Shown: positions 54,501 to 64,000, counted from the first letter of the stretch. The stretch is DNA of 64,000 bases from Microcoleus vaginatus PCC 9802 (GCA_022701275.1 CP031740.1:2863001-2927000); one strand, 5' to 3'. The notes: generated by a model from the sequence alone, not told the origin. Made by a program: numbers and translations.

Positions 54501-55597
54501 CAGGAGGAGCTTTTGGCGATGGCTTAATTGTCCTGGCCACTCTTGGCACAACTTTAACATATATCTATCGAATTTTATCTCCTTGGCTCAGTAATTATTT
54601 ACATTTAACCAATGCAGAGTTAAAAATATTTGCTCACCTGCACTGGGTTGTGAGCAGTTTGCTCCTGATTTGGGCTTCTGCCTATGATATTAAATCTGGC
54701 CTAAGTTTAGGATTAGTCACTGGTGCTTTATTAGTTCAATACGCTTTCTTGCAAGGGCGAAATAATCTCGATCGCCCATGGGCAGAAATTTGGATTTACT
54801 TGGGTTGGCTAGAAGCCTTTGGCATCCGGCTTTACTGGATCAATACACCTTTAGTTAAGTATATTTCCGGGCCGCTGGGGCCGTGGAAAGTTGCCTTCGC
54901 TTCTCTATTAGCCTATTTCATTTATATTTTGCCTTGGGACAACTGGGGTTGGTCCAAAAAACCTTGGCAGGTAATTGCTTCGCTGATTCCAATAGTTACT
55001 ATTTTGGAAAGTCCGGCTAAGTTTTATCCGATTAGCTTGCTGATAGCTGGCGCCTTCTATGTTTTCCTGGCTTGGGAAAGGCAGGAAGTCCGTTTTACGT
55101 ATGTGAGTGTGGCGATAATTGACTGGATATTGCTGCGGTGGTTCTGGCAAATAGGATTGACTCAGCAAGAGTTTTATGTTACTCCTTTAGGGCTTTCTTT
55201 ACTTTATATTGCTCAGTTCGATCGCACTCTCAAATTACCAGCACAAAAACCGCTGCGCCACACTCTGCGAATGCTCGCAACTGCGCTGATTTGCGGGATA
55301 CCTCTTTTGACTCAGCAAAGCTACGGTTTAGTGGCGGGAGTTTTTAGTTTGGTGGCTATTGCAGCCGGTTTGGCGCTGCGAGTTCGGGCGTTTTTGTTTG
55401 TGGGAACGGCTGTATTTTTAATTAATGTTTTCTATCAGTTGGTGATTCTGATATTGGATTATCCGCTGATTAAATGGGCAATTGGTTTGGCTTTTGGGAT
55501 TGCGTTTATCTGGATTGCTGCTACTTTTGAAACTCGGCGCGATCGCATTTCTGCTTTTGTGCAGCATTGGGTTGGGCAATTGCAATCCTGGGATTAG
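51545..55597 (+). CDS. Giant polytopic membrane protein of unknown function
   Basis: The 1350-residue protein has a soluble start of about 110 residues (LLTGLDAWLRIGLLSPAEVE looks like a short helical domain; the following stretch is acidic and Pro/Ser/Thr-rich). From about 115 to the end, hydrophobic helices are packed closely. I estimate more than 25 transmembrane segments with short loops. There is no P-loop, transporter signature or catalytic motif that I can see. The helix-dense architecture resembles the DUF2157-type cyanobacterial membrane proteins, but this is a weak match by eye. The N-terminal LLSPAEVEELCRQYL pattern is also seen in that kind of protein. The gene ends 40 bases before a bidirectional terminator shared with clpC. 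Function is unknown. Confidence 0.9.
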   Translation: MSSPKGRSSKIELSVLASHPELLTGLDAWLRIGLLSPAEVEELCRQYLVCPLREPAVELSEIDDSPIAPIAEPKVPALSTQKAVISSRESVARPTETTQTPSFITQILHSLMAEISVVWLLFLGVFMVVVSSGVLAASQWERFPAAGQYGVLLAYTLTFWAISSWANRQHNLHLTAKTLQEVTLLLVPINFWAMDTFGLWRYPGDWAVAIAAALILTWITARIIKDQYQSFSGKNITRSIALNHLGLSYLHWGWAFAGFSLAAVYVGTVGTAAARVYQVQQQRLQSIQRGGNTETFPAAFSLSRDFLTYKKAALVAFSLGILLGRAIFVKDVNIAEMGLALAICGVLLAWVDWQQPLASGAIENNISDQPNPSNFFKWQLAGMGLLGLGYLVCFRDIPLQAIAVSGLAVWFFYNRLVRFWQEFDLLMLEAVGLQSIWLFWRVLPLGIKTQLVAFLTQFTNSQQTPWAFWGVLLLPYLILMVSGGQWLYRKRKFQLARFGENLALGLGIVLTVISFVNPFWRSLNLLASTLILGWITWKYVIPDNFRRVSRPASAAEPHRNPVILIPITQLMGLGAIASAIDLFFPNLTPNIWSAILLILMASEWVFFLWMKAANARESSAFFRWPPAWFQSSWYLGLVLAGFSFILLQNYLIAATATHRPQWSLLWLATPLALTAVAKYTELPHKQVASTFSVIALIFAQFLIFTFPGYRLIGFGFASLLMLVNTYYLLELPAAVIGVGFGLSFVAAVIDQLGFVSGWDWGIAGAIALLSLWWLRSIIVRFSRGLPEPFPLAEIYERALDGWAILLASLLLTTITFYSYELYAASSLSFPPSAEALAAILVIMAAIVFRNLRQLSPLAIYALAWSVELLTAVGLSFVDRTTINLAVANIALGLFTQLLGDVWRRRRPDPTILPSIHFIPLVYGVLGLTFRSHTLTNWTGLTVLGASLIAIGIGRREPEFKPLVYLGLIGVSLAAYESLLYQLFQTPGGAFGDGLIVLATLGTTLTYIYRILSPWLSNYLHLTNAELKIFAHLHWVVSSLLLIWASAYDIKSGLSLGLVTGALLVQYAFLQGRNNLDRPWAEIWIYLGWLEAFGIRLYWINTPLVKYISGPLGPWKVAFASLLAYFIYILPWDNWGWSKKPWQVIASLIPIVTILESPAKFYPISLLIAGAFYVFLAWERQEVRFTYVSVAIIDWILLRWFWQIGLTQQEFYVTPLGLSLLYIAQFDRTLKLPAQKPLRHTLRMLATALICGIPLLTQQSYGLVAGVFSLVAIAAGLALRVRAFLFVGTAVFLINVFYQLVILILDYPLIKWAIGLAFGIAFIWIAATFETRRDRISAFVQHWVGQLQSWD

Positions 55598-55637
55598 ATT
55601 CATCGATAAGTTGCTTTTTTTTACTGGTATTTTTTAA

Positions 55638-55674
55638 TTAAAAACCCGGTTTCTCTAAGAAACCGGGTTTTTAA
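55638..55674. terminator. Bidirectional terminator between the membrane protein gene and clpC
   Basis: TTAAAAACCCGGTTTCT (55638-55654) and AGAAACCGGGTTTTTAA (55658-55674) are perfect 17-base arms around a CTA loop. A/T flanks give a T-run in each direction. It sits between convergent genes. Confidence 0.93.
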
Positions 55675-55704
55675 TCAACAGTATTTATCCGTTTTTAGAG
55701 GGCA

Positions 55705-58173
55705 TTAATGGCTCAATGCGAATTCGGGCAATTTCGGCTCAGATGAACCATCGGGCACTACCTTAACCTGACCGTTTTCATCCACATCAACGATCGCCTT
55801 TTGGCCGTCTTTCAGCTTCCCAGACAGCATTTCCTCAGCCAGTACATCTTCCAACAACCGCATGATTGCGCGGCGTAAAGGTCGAGCACCGTAGCTGGGA
55901 TTGTAGCCTTCTGTAACTAACAAGTCCTTGAACCGGTCCGTCACCGACAAAGTAATACCCTGTTCGGTTAAGCGGCTGAAGACTTGCTGCAACATGATGT
56001 CCGCAATCTGCTTGACTTCTTCCCTGTTCAACTGGCGGAAGACGATAATCTCATCCAAGCGGTTGATAAATTCGGGACGGAAAACCTGTTTCAGTTCTTC
56101 GTTTACCAAGCTGCGAACGCGGTTGTACTGACCGTCTGCGGCACTTTCAGCAAACTCGAAACCGAGACCGCCACCGCCTTTTTCAATCACTCGCGAACCG
56201 ATGTTGGAGGTCATGATCAGCAGTGTATTCTTAAAGTCAACTGTCCGACCTTTAGCATCCGTCAAGCGGCCGTCTTCCAAGATTTGCAGCATCATGTTGA
56301 AGACATCCGGGTGAGCTTTTTCGATTTCGTCGAACAAGATGACCGTGTAAGGACGGCGCCGGACTGCTTCTGTTAGTTGGCCACCTTCGTCGTAGCCGAC
56401 GTAACCGGGAGGCGAACCGATGAGTTTGGAAACCGTGTGGCGTTCCATGAATTCGGACATATCTAACCGAATCATGGCTTCTTCGGAACCGAAGAAATAA
56501 GTTGCCAGGGCTTTTGTAAGTTCGGTTTTACCGACGCCTGTGGGGCCGGAAAAGATGAAACTGGCGATCGGGCGATTGGGATTTTTCAAGCCTACCCGTG
56601 CGCGACGGATAGCCCGAGAAACTGCGCTGACAGCTTCTTCTTGACCAATCAAGCGCTGGTGCAAAGTATCTTCCATGTGCAGCAGCAATTCCGATTCGGA
56701 TTCTGTCAGCTTGCTGACCGGTACTCCCGTCCAATTAGCCACGATGTGGGCGATGTCTTCTTCGGTGACGATGGGAGAAGTTTTGAGTTGGCTTTTGTTG
56801 ATCGTAGCTTCGGCGATTTCGGCTTCAATTTCTAATTCGCGATCGCGCAATTTTCCAGCTTTGTCGAAGTCTTGCTCGCGCACTGCTGCATCTTTTTCTT
56901 TTGTTACTGCAGGCAGTTGTTTTTTGAGTTCTTTAACTTCGGGCGGGGTTTGTGAATTCATCACGCGGACGCGGGAACCTGCTTCGTCAATTAAGTCGAT
57001 CGCCTTGTCTGGCAAAAACCGATCATTAATGTATCTGTCTGACAGTGTGGCCGCTGCTTCTAAAGCTGCATCGGAAATTGTCAGTCTGTGATGCTGTTCG
57101 TAAGCCGAGCGCAACCCGTACAATATTTCTATTGTTTCAGCCACGCTCGGTTCACCGACTTTGATCGGTTGGAAGCGGCGTTCTAAGGCTGCGTCGCGCT
57201 CGATGTGCTTACGATATTCCTCCAAGGTAGTTGCGCCGACACACTGCAATTCGCCTCTAGCAAGGGCTGGTTTGAGCATATTGGAGGCGTCCATGCTGCC
57301 TTGAATTGCGCCTGCACCGACTAAGGTGTGAATTTCATCGATGACCAGAATGATGTTGCCTGCAGCGCGAATTTCGGCCATGATTTTCGTTAGCCGTTCC
57401 TCAAATTCGCCTCGGAACTTTGTACCAGCAATCAGCGAACCCATATCGAGGCTGATTACTTGTTTGTCTTCTAAAATTTCCGGGACGTTTCTATTAACAA
57501 TCCGCTGGGCTAGGCCTTCGGCGAGGGCTGTTTTGCCTACTCCCGGTTCGCCTACTAACACAGGATTGTTCTTCGTGCGGCGGCCGAGCACTTGGATCAC
57601 GCGCTCAATTTCATTTTCGCGGCCCACCACGGGATCGAGTTTGCCGGCTGCGGCTAACTTGGTCAGGTTTGTGCCGAATTCTTCTAAAGTGGGGGTTTTG
57701 CGATCGCCGCTCTCCCCCCTACCTCCGGGTACCGCCGCGACTTCTCCCACGGCACGAATTACCTGTGTGCGGACTCTCTGGCGATCGATCCCCAAGTTTT
57801 GCAGCACCTTCGCCGCCACCCCTTCATCGTCCTGAATCAGCCCCAGCAGGATGTGCTCGGTGCCGATGTAATTGTGGCCTAACTGCCGCGCTTCGTTGAG
57901 TGCCGTCTCAAAAATGCGCTTGACGCGGGGCGTAAAAGGAATTTCCGGCGGGAGGAACCCAGAACCTCTACCGATGATATTTTCGATTTCATTGCGTGCC
58001 TCTTTCAAGTTGAGGCCCATATCCAGTAATACTTTTGCAGCGATGCCAGTGCCTTCGCCGACGAGTCCCAGAAGAATTTGCTCGGTGCCTACAAAATTGT
58101 GACCGAGGCGCCGCGCTTCCTCTTGGGCTAGCATGATTGCTTTAATGGCTTGTTCTGTAAAGCGTTCAAACAT
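55705..58173 (-). CDS. clpC: Clp protease ATPase subunit ClpC
   Basis: This 822-residue HSP100/AAA+ unfoldase feeds proteins to the ClpP/ClpR peptidase. Two N-terminal Clp repeats (about 1-145) lead to AAA domain 1 with Walker A GEPGVGKT (208-215) and Walker B VIDEIH. A middle coiled segment with the UVR motif ([19 protein letters not shown]) follows. AAA domain 2 has Walker A GPTGVGKT (543-550) and [11 protein letters not shown]. All sensor and arginine-finger regions look intact, and the length is that of cyanobacterial ClpC. It is the only ClpC-type gene in the window and probably essential. The ATG is well defined at [16 protein letters not shown]. It is expressed alone and ends at the shared terminator. 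Confidence 0.98.
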   Translation of the reverse strand: MFERFTEQAIKAIMLAQEEARRLGHNFVGTEQILLGLVGEGTGIAAKVLLDMGLNLKEARNEIENIIGRGSGFLPPEIPFTPRVKRIFETALNEARQLGHNYIGTEHILLGLIQDDEGVAAKVLQNLGIDRQRVRTQVIRAVGEVAAVPGGRGESGDRKTPTLEEFGTNLTKLAAAGKLDPVVGRENEIERVIQVLGRRTKNNPVLVGEPGVGKTALAEGLAQRIVNRNVPEILEDKQVISLDMGSLIAGTKFRGEFEERLTKIMAEIRAAGNIILVIDEIHTLVGAGAIQGSMDASNMLKPALARGELQCVGATTLEEYRKHIERDAALERRFQPIKVGEPSVAETIEILYGLRSAYEQHHRLTISDAALEAAATLSDRYINDRFLPDKAIDLIDEAGSRVRVMNSQTPPEVKELKKQLPAVTKEKDAAVREQDFDKAGKLRDRELEIEAEIAEATINKSQLKTSPIVTEEDIAHIVANWTGVPVSKLTESESELLLHMEDTLHQRLIGQEEAVSAVSRAIRRARVGLKNPNRPIASFIFSGPTGVGKTELTKALATYFFGSEEAMIRLDMSEFMERHTVSKLIGSPPGYVGYDEGGQLTEAVRRRPYTVILFDEIEKAHPDVFNMMLQILEDGRLTDAKGRTVDFKNTLLIMTSNIGSRVIEKGGGGLGFEFAESAADGQYNRVRSLVNEELKQVFRPEFINRLDEIIVFRQLNREEVKQIADIMLQQVFSRLTEQGITLSVTDRFKDLLVTEGYNPSYGARPLRRAIMRLLEDVLAEEMLSGKLKDGQKAIVDVDENGQVKVVPDGSSEPKLPEFALSH

Positions 58174-58602
58174 ATTTTTTCTATCCTACTGTCTTGGCGA
58201 GGGCTGTATCGCTGCTGGTGAGGAGCGATTTGGAACACTACACAAATTATAGATGTAAATTTTTGTGTATTTCGTTCTCTAACAATGTATCTTGCTAAGG
58301 GAGGAGGGACAGTGGGGAGAGCCGAATAGTAGGGGTGTGGTTGCCGTCCGCTGTCGATCGGATATTAATTGAGAATAATAGTAGCAAAATGGCTTGATTG
58401 CATAAATACTATCATTTTATGTACAAGTTGTATTCTTGTTCGAGCAAATAAAGCTTGATTTTTGTTGGCCTAAGTACATGGTTGAATTAAGCATATAACA
58501 GTTGCCATGTCAAGGCTTTTGACTGTTGAGGGTGGTCGTGCCCTCAGTCAACAGCGAACAGCGACTCGAATCAGATATATTTTCAACTCTCAGGAGAACT
58601 CC
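58174..58602. promoter_or_regulatory. Divergent promoter region, clpC and the kinase fusion
   Basis: About 430 bases lie between the two starts. The frame of the kinase is open for 32 codons before the chosen ATG, to an in-frame ATG at 58507 with no ribosome site. The region is AT-rich around 58370-58500 and holds no other supported gene. Confidence 0.5.
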
Positions 58603-61600
58603 ATGCAATTTCTCTCCCAATACCAAATCCACTGCACTCTCCACGAAGGTATCGAAACGATTATTTATCGAGGAAAAATCCCCACCCACCAGGATACAAC
58701 CGTACTCAAAATCCTGAAAGCTGAATATCCCACCCTTGATGCAATTACCCGGATCAAGCACGAGTATCGCATTCGCCAACATTTAGACCATCCGGGCCTC
58801 GTTAAAGTCATTAGCCTAGAAACCTTTGACAACCGTCTCGGCTTGCTTTTAGAAGACTTTGAGGGCGAATCTCTCGATCGCCTCATGTCGAGACAAAAGC
58901 TCGAAGTCATAACCTGTTTGAGGTTTGGCATCCAACTCATAAAAACCTTAGAATATCTACACCTTCAAAAAATTATTCACAAAGATATTAAGCCGAGCAA
59001 TATCATCATCAACAGCCACACAGGAATTATTAAACTGACCGATTTCGGCATTGCTTCACGATTAACCAAAGAAAATCCCCAAATTAATAATATTAACTCG
59101 CTAGTCGGTACTTTTGCTTATATGTCTCCAGAACAAACCGGGAGAATGAACCGCACCCTAGACTACCGCACCGACTTTTATTCTCTCGGTATTACCTTAT
59201 ATGAAATGCTGACAGGTCAATTACCATTTATGAGTAACGACCCCTTAGAGATAGTTTACAGTCACATAGCATCTCAAGCAATTGTACCCCATCAAATTAA
59301 TTCAGAGATTCCACCAGCCCTCTCACAAATTGTGATGAAACTGATTGCCAAAAATGCCGAACAGCGATATCAAAGTGCGGGCGGATTGCTTGCAGATTTA
59401 GAAAATTGTTTACATCAGTTAGAAACTACAGGCAAGATAGTCAATTTTACGCCGGGAAACTTAGATATATTGAGTCAGTTGTTGATTCCTCAAAAATTGT
59501 ACGGTCGGGAAACACAAGTCAGCGAACTATTGGCAGCATTTGAACGTGTAGCTAATCCTTGCGAGGAAAATTCTTCCCCTTCCCAAATTGAACTGATCTT
59601 AGTTTCTGGTTATGCAGGTATAGGCAAATCGGCCGTAGTCAGCGAAATCCAAAAACCCATAACCCGACAGCGGGGCTATTTTATTTCAGGTAAATTTGAC
59701 CAATTCAAGCGGAATATACCTTACGCATCTTTAATTCAAGCTTTTAAATCTTTGATCCAGCAATTACTTGCGGAAAATAGCAAAAAAATACAAGATTGGC
59801 AACATCAACTTTTAGCCGCACTAGGCAAGGCCGGACAAGTAATTATTGACGTGATTCCCGAACTAGAATTGGTAATTGGCAAACAGCCTCCAGTTCCCGA
59901 ACTTGCCCCCACAGAAGCACAAAACCGCTTTAACAGGCTATTCAAAGAATTTATCCACGTATTCGCACAAAAAGAGCATCCATTAGTCATATTTCTCGAT
60001 GACTTGCAGTGGTCAGATTCAGCGACCTTGAAATTAATGGAATTGCTGGCAACTGACCCCGACAGCAAATATTTACTATTAATTGGAGCCTATCGAGATC
60101 GTGAAGTTAGCTCTACCCATCCTTTAATGCAAACAGTAGAGTACCTTGAACAAACGGGGACTATTATCAACAAATTGGTGCTGCAACCTCTTTCTTTAGC
60201 CCAGGTAACTGAGTTAATTTCGGAGACGTTGAATGACTCAGAAAGAATTCACCCCTTAGCGGAGTTAATTTGGAATAAAACTGGTGGTAATCCTTTTTTC
60301 GTGACGCAATTGCTCAACACTCTTTATCAAGAAAAACTTTTGAAATTTGACTTTCCCCGGCTGCTCTCTACCGGAATAAAAGGGCAGTGGCAGTGGAACA
60401 TTGAGGATATTCAAGCTATTGGTATTACAGATAAGAGTGTAGTTGAACTGGTAGCCAGTCGGATTCAAAAACTGCCAGACATTACACGAGAAGTTTTGAA
60501 ATTAGCCGCTTGTGTTGGCGACAATTTCACTCTTGATGTTCTCTCTACTGTCAACGCAAAATCTCCATCAGCGACTGCGACGGAACTCTGGGATGCTTTG
60601 CAAGCGGGGTTAATACTTCCATTGAATGAGAGTTACCTTATTCCTTTATTTTTAGATCGAGAATCAGCCGTTAATTTAAATTTCAATTCTTCGCGAGTGG
60701 GCTATAAATTTTTGCACGATCGCGTCCAGCAAGCTGCATATTCGCTGATTCCTGATGATGAAAAGAAAGCCACTCATCTTACCATCGGTAAATTGCTACT
60801 TGAAAATACGCCACCCGATAAAGTAGAAGAGAGAATTTTTGATATTATTAACCAGTTGAATGTAGGAATTGATTGTCTCACCCGGCAATCAGAAAAAGAT
60901 GAATTAGCAGGGTTAAATTTAAGGGCTGGGCATAAGGCAAAAGCAGCTAACGCTTACGAACCCGCTGTTAAGTATTTGAATGTGGGAATTTCCTTATTAG
61001 CACCTGATAGCTGGGTTCGCAACTATGACATGACGCTGCGGCTGTATGTAGAGACGCTGGAAGCGGAATATTTAAACACCAACTTTGAGCAAGCAGAAGT
61101 TTTGGCAGAAGTGGTTTTGCGATCGGCTAAAAACCAGCTTGACATAGTGAAAGTGTATCAGCTAAAGATCCTATTTTATCAGGCTCAAAGCCAGATGCTA
61201 AAAGCGGTTGAAACAGGTCTAGAAGTGCTGGCAATGCTGGGAGTAAACCTATTAGATCAGCAAACCATTGCAGTGCCAAAATTGCCGCGAATTGAGGAAT
61301 TAGAAAACCTGCCAGTTATGACAGATCCTTATCAACTGGCAGCTATGGAAATCCTGACAGCCCTCTATCCTCCTGCTTATATTGCCAAACCAGAAATTGT
61401 GTCCTCCCTCGTCTTGACTATGGTCAATCTTTGTATTGATCGCGGTCATTCAGCATTAGCTACTTTTCCCTATACTCTTTATGGAACGATCCTATGCGGC
61501 ATCGAAGGCGACATCGAAGCTGGCTACTACGCTGGGCTAATCGCTTTAAAGCTGCTAGAACAATTTAATGCTACCCAACAGAAAGCTAAGGTTTATGTAA

Positions 61601-63948
61601 TGTTTAATGGTCATATAAGAATCTGGAAAGAGTCTACTAAGAATACACTTCCTTCCTTTCTAGAAGGAAGGACTTTTGGTTTGGAAAGTGGTGACTTAGA
61701 ATGGGCAGTTTATAATTCTAAGCACTATATTGCCAATTTATTCTTGGTGGGAGAAACCCTAGATTTGGTCAAAGAAAAACAAACCATTTATATGGAATTT
61801 TTGATAAAAAATAAACACGAATTTGCCATAGGTTATGCTAAAGTTTGGCAAGTAATTGCTTCAAGTTTAAGAAGCAAAACAGCAGAGCAATTACGATTAG
61901 TTAGCGGCAGGTTGGATGAACCTGCTGTGATGTCGCGTTGGCAGAAAGAAAATAATCGAATGTCGCTGTTTGCAGCTTATGTTGCTAAATTGATGCTGCT
62001 TTATTTATTTAAAGATTATGCTCCGGCTGTTGCCCACGGTAAATTAGCGGCAGAATACGCAGATGGGGCGATCGGCTTAATCACTGTTGGGGTACACAAT
62101 TTCTACTATTCGCTGGCCCTCCTCGCTCACTATCCTCACAGTGACAATCAAGAAGCATCTCTAGCTATTGTTAACTCTAATCAGCAACTTATGAAAAAGT
62201 GGGCCTACCATGCACCCATGAATTATCAGCATAAATACGAGTTAGTCGAAGCAGAAAAAGCGCGAGTTATCAACGATAAGCTTGCCGCCATGGATTATTA
62301 TGACTTAGCTATTAAAGGGGCTGCTGCTAACGGTTACATCCACGAAGAAGCATTAGCTTATGAATTAGCTGGAGAGTTTTATCAATCTTTGGATAAAGAG
62401 ATAAGTGCTCGAGCTTATCTGACCAAAGCTTATTATGCTTACATCCGCTGGGGAGCTACAGCCAAAGTTAAAGACTTAGGATCCCGTTATCATTATTTAG
62501 TTGAGCGCCATCAAGACGCAATACATAAAAATGTTATCACCACTGCCCAAACTACTATTAACAATAGTTGGGTGCTGGATTTTTCAACAGTTGTAAAAGC
62601 ATCACAAGCTGTTTCGAGCGAAATTATTCTCAGCCACTTGCTAGAGAAACTCGTACAGCTTGTAAAGGAAAACGCAGGCGCTCAAAAAGTATTATTTCTT
62701 GCCAAGACAGGTAATCAATTATTCATAGAAGCTGGACTTACAGGTCAGTTTAATGATGTAACCTTGTTACAATCTCTCCCGATTGCCGAATCGGAGAGCC
62801 TCCCAATTTCATTAATTAACTATGTAGACAGAACCCAAAAATACTTGGTTTTAGATGATGCTACCCAAGCCGAGCAATTCCAATTCGACCCTTATATTGC
62901 GACCAATCAACCCCTATCTATCCTCGTATTGCCAATTATCCATCAAGGCAACCTTACGGGAATTTTTTACTTAGAAAATAATTTAACAAAAGGTGCTTTT
63001 ACTAGCGACAGGCTAGAAATTTTGGGAATCCTGTCTGCACAAGCCGCTATTTCTCTAGAAAATGCTCGTTTTTATAGTATTCTGGAAACGCGAGTAGCCC
63101 AAAGAACTGAGAATTTGCATACTGCATTGGAAGAACTTCGCCACACTCAATTGCAGCTAATTCAAAGTGAAAAAATGTCCAGTTTAGGGCAAGTGGTCGG
63201 GGGAATTGCTCACGAAATTAATAACCCGATTAACTTTATTTATGGAAATTTATATTACACCAACGAATACGCTGAAAGCTTACTAAATCTACTACGTTTA
63301 TACCAAAATAATTACCCAAATCCTGTGCAAGAAATAGTACATGAAACAGACCAAATAGATTTAGATTTTTTAATGAATGATTTCACTAAAATGATCGATT
63401 CAATGAGAGTGGGCGCTGCGAGAGTTCGCGATATTGTGCTGTCGCTGCGAAACTTTTCTCGGCTAGATGAATCAGATAGAAAATGGGTTAATATCCACGA
63501 AGGTATGGACAGTACCTTGATGATTTTGGATCACAAATTACTTAATATTCAAGTGATCAAGGAGTACGGCAATTTGCCTTTAGTGAACTGCTATCCGGGA
63601 GAAATTAATCAGGTATTTATGAATGTACTGACCAATGCGATTGATGCTTTTTGTCGCGAAAGAGGGAGTGAAGTTGACTCGAAACGGACTCCGACAATCC
63701 AGATTTGCACTGAAGTGGCGGAAGGAAATCAAGTAGCGATTCGCATTGTTGATAATGGTGTGGGGATGAATTCGGAGGTGCTGGGTAAAATATTCGATCC
63801 GTTTTTTACTACTAAACAGGTAGGTAAGGGGACTGGTTTGGGATTGTCTATCAGTTATCAAATTGTGGTAGAACAGCATGGAGGAAAGTTAATTTGCAAG
63901 TCGGAACCTGGAGAGGGCAGCGAGTTTACTATACTGCTGCCGTCTTGA
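58603..63948 (+). CDS. Ser/Thr kinase-AAA ATPase-GAF-histidine kinase fusion
   Basis: This protein of about 1781 residues joins two kinase systems. The N-terminal eukaryotic-type kinase (about 8-270) has catalytic Asp128 in HKDIKPSN, DFG Asp147 and APE-like SPEQTGRMNRT; the glycine loop is poorly conserved. An AAA/NACHT-like ATPase (about 310-600) shows GYAGIGKS (336-343) and FLDDLQWSDS. A long helical, TPR-like linker (about 700-1290) is followed by GAF (about 1330-1480) and a histidine kinase with His1537 in IAHEINNP, DNGVGM and GKGTGLGLS. Such trifunctional kinases occur in cyanobacteria and some other bacteria. Start: ATG 58603, because CAGGAGA lies 6-8 bases upstream. An earlier ATG (58507) lacks a site. 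The stop is inside the window, so the gene is complete. No receiver domain is attached. Confidence 0.94.
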   Translation: MQFLSQYQIHCTLHEGIETIIYRGKIPTHQDTTVLKILKAEYPTLDAITRIKHEYRIRQHLDHPGLVKVISLETFDNRLGLLLEDFEGESLDRLMSRQKLEVITCLRFGIQLIKTLEYLHLQKIIHKDIKPSNIIINSHTGIIKLTDFGIASRLTKENPQINNINSLVGTFAYMSPEQTGRMNRTLDYRTDFYSLGITLYEMLTGQLPFMSNDPLEIVYSHIASQAIVPHQINSEIPPALSQIVMKLIAKNAEQRYQSAGGLLADLENCLHQLETTGKIVNFTPGNLDILSQLLIPQKLYGRETQVSELLAAFERVANPCEENSSPSQIELILVSGYAGIGKSAVVSEIQKPITRQRGYFISGKFDQFKRNIPYASLIQAFKSLIQQLLAENSKKIQDWQHQLLAALGKAGQVIIDVIPELELVIGKQPPVPELAPTEAQNRFNRLFKEFIHVFAQKEHPLVIFLDDLQWSDSATLKLMELLATDPDSKYLLLIGAYRDREVSSTHPLMQTVEYLEQTGTIINKLVLQPLSLAQVTELISETLNDSERIHPLAELIWNKTGGNPFFVTQLLNTLYQEKLLKFDFPRLLSTGIKGQWQWNIEDIQAIGITDKSVVELVASRIQKLPDITREVLKLAACVGDNFTLDVLSTVNAKSPSATATELWDALQAGLILPLNESYLIPLFLDRESAVNLNFNSSRVGYKFLHDRVQQAAYSLIPDDEKKATHLTIGKLLLENTPPDKVEERIFDIINQLNVGIDCLTRQSEKDELAGLNLRAGHKAKAANAYEPAVKYLNVGISLLAPDSWVRNYDMTLRLYVETLEAEYLNTNFEQAEVLAEVVLRSAKNQLDIVKVYQLKILFYQAQSQMLKAVETGLEVLAMLGVNLLDQQTIAVPKLPRIEELENLPVMTDPYQLAAMEILTALYPPAYIAKPEIVSSLVLTMVNLCIDRGHSALATFPYTLYGTILCGIEGDIEAGYYAGLIALKLLEQFNATQQKAKVYVMFNGHIRIWKESTKNTLPSFLEGRTFGLESGDLEWAVYNSKHYIANLFLVGETLDLVKEKQTIYMEFLIKNKHEFAIGYAKVWQVIASSLRSKTAEQLRLVSGRLDEPAVMSRWQKENNRMSLFAAYVAKLMLLYLFKDYAPAVAHGKLAAEYADGAIGLITVGVHNFYYSLALLAHYPHSDNQEASLAIVNSNQQLMKKWAYHAPMNYQHKYELVEAEKARVINDKLAAMDYYDLAIKGAAANGYIHEEALAYELAGEFYQSLDKEISARAYLTKAYYAYIRWGATAKVKDLGSRYHYLVERHQDAIHKNVITTAQTTINNSWVLDFSTVVKASQAVSSEIILSHLLEKLVQLVKENAGAQKVLFLAKTGNQLFIEAGLTGQFNDVTLLQSLPIAESESLPISLINYVDRTQKYLVLDDATQAEQFQFDPYIATNQPLSILVLPIIHQGNLTGIFYLENNLTKGAFTSDRLEILGILSAQAAISLENARFYSILETRVAQRTENLHTALEELRHTQLQLIQSEKMSSLGQVVGGIAHEINNPINFIYGNLYYTNEYAESLLNLLRLYQNNYPNPVQEIVHETDQIDLDFLMNDFTKMIDSMRVGAARVRDIVLSLRNFSRLDESDRKWVNIHEGMDSTLMILDHKLLNIQVIKEYGNLPLVNCYPGEINQVFMNVLTNAIDAFCRERGSEVDSKRTPTIQICTEVAEGNQVAIRIVDNGVGMNSEVLGKIFDPFFTTKQVGKGTGLGLSISYQIVVEQHGGKLICKSEPGEGSEFTILLPS

Positions 63949-64000
63949 TGAATTAAAGCCATCGTGAAAGCAACTGTTCAATTACTTCCACAAAGCCGAT

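Overview
The window is a piece of a filamentous cyanobacterial chromosome, most likely an Oscillatoria/Microcoleus-type genome. The support is the cyanobacterial form of glutamate-cysteine ligase, AcnB, ClpC, a partner-switching set resembling the Synechocystis icfG cluster, several very large multi-PAS/GAF signalling proteins, frequent GCGATCGC (HIP1) palindromes, and many short intergenic repeats. No phage, conjugative element or CRISPR array is visible. The species is an inference.

Layout. 1-3.3 kb: a multi-PAS/GAF histidine kinase cut by the left edge. 3.8-7.9 kb: a LOV/PAS/GAF-GGDEF-EAL cyclic-di-GMP protein whose EAL domain carries a long repeat-derived insertion. 8.5-12.5 kb: aconitase B, a PIN-domain protein with a small partner, and a cupin. 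12.7-20.2 kb: a secreted pentapeptide-repeat protein, a family 5 solute-binding lipoprotein and a 1610-residue hybrid kinase. 20.2-20.8 kb: a broken XRE-type regulator and an IS630-type transposase relic. 21-25.6 kb: a four-gene minus-strand operon of PP2C phosphatase, RsbW-like ATPase, STAS antagonist and class III nucleotidyl cyclase. 26-31.5 kb: a small membrane protein, mnmA, nnr, a peptidoglycan-binding protein and a TerB-like protein. 31.6-38.9 kb: an M61 peptidase overlapping a Crp-family regulator, a CysQ/inositol phosphatase-type enzyme, a glycosyltransferase and a CBM20 amylase. 38.9-40.4 kb: decayed genes, namely two recombination-promoting-nuclease-type fragments and an ATP-grasp gene with two nonsense codons. 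40.5-46.7 kb: an HD phosphohydrolase, an unknown protein behind a Crp-like site, an AI-2E-family transporter, gshA and trmL. 46.7-51.3 kb: a LysM/M23 peptidase with a structured leader, a CAU tRNA, and two peroxiredoxin-fold proteins. 51.5-58.2 kb: a giant membrane protein convergent with clpC. 58.6-63.9 kb: a Ser/Thr kinase/AAA/histidine kinase fusion.

How the genes fit together. Signalling dominates. Three histidine kinases, one c-di-GMP enzyme, one predicted cAMP enzyme, one Crp-type regulator and one partner-switching module occupy well over a third of the bases. Housekeeping genes (acnB, mnmA, nnr, gshA, trmL, clpC, peroxiredoxin) lie between them, mostly as single transcription units ended by hairpins. 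The observation I rate highest is the partner-switching/cyclase operon. A second theme is that short intergenic repeats have entered reading frames without breaking them, in the EAL domain and in NnrD.
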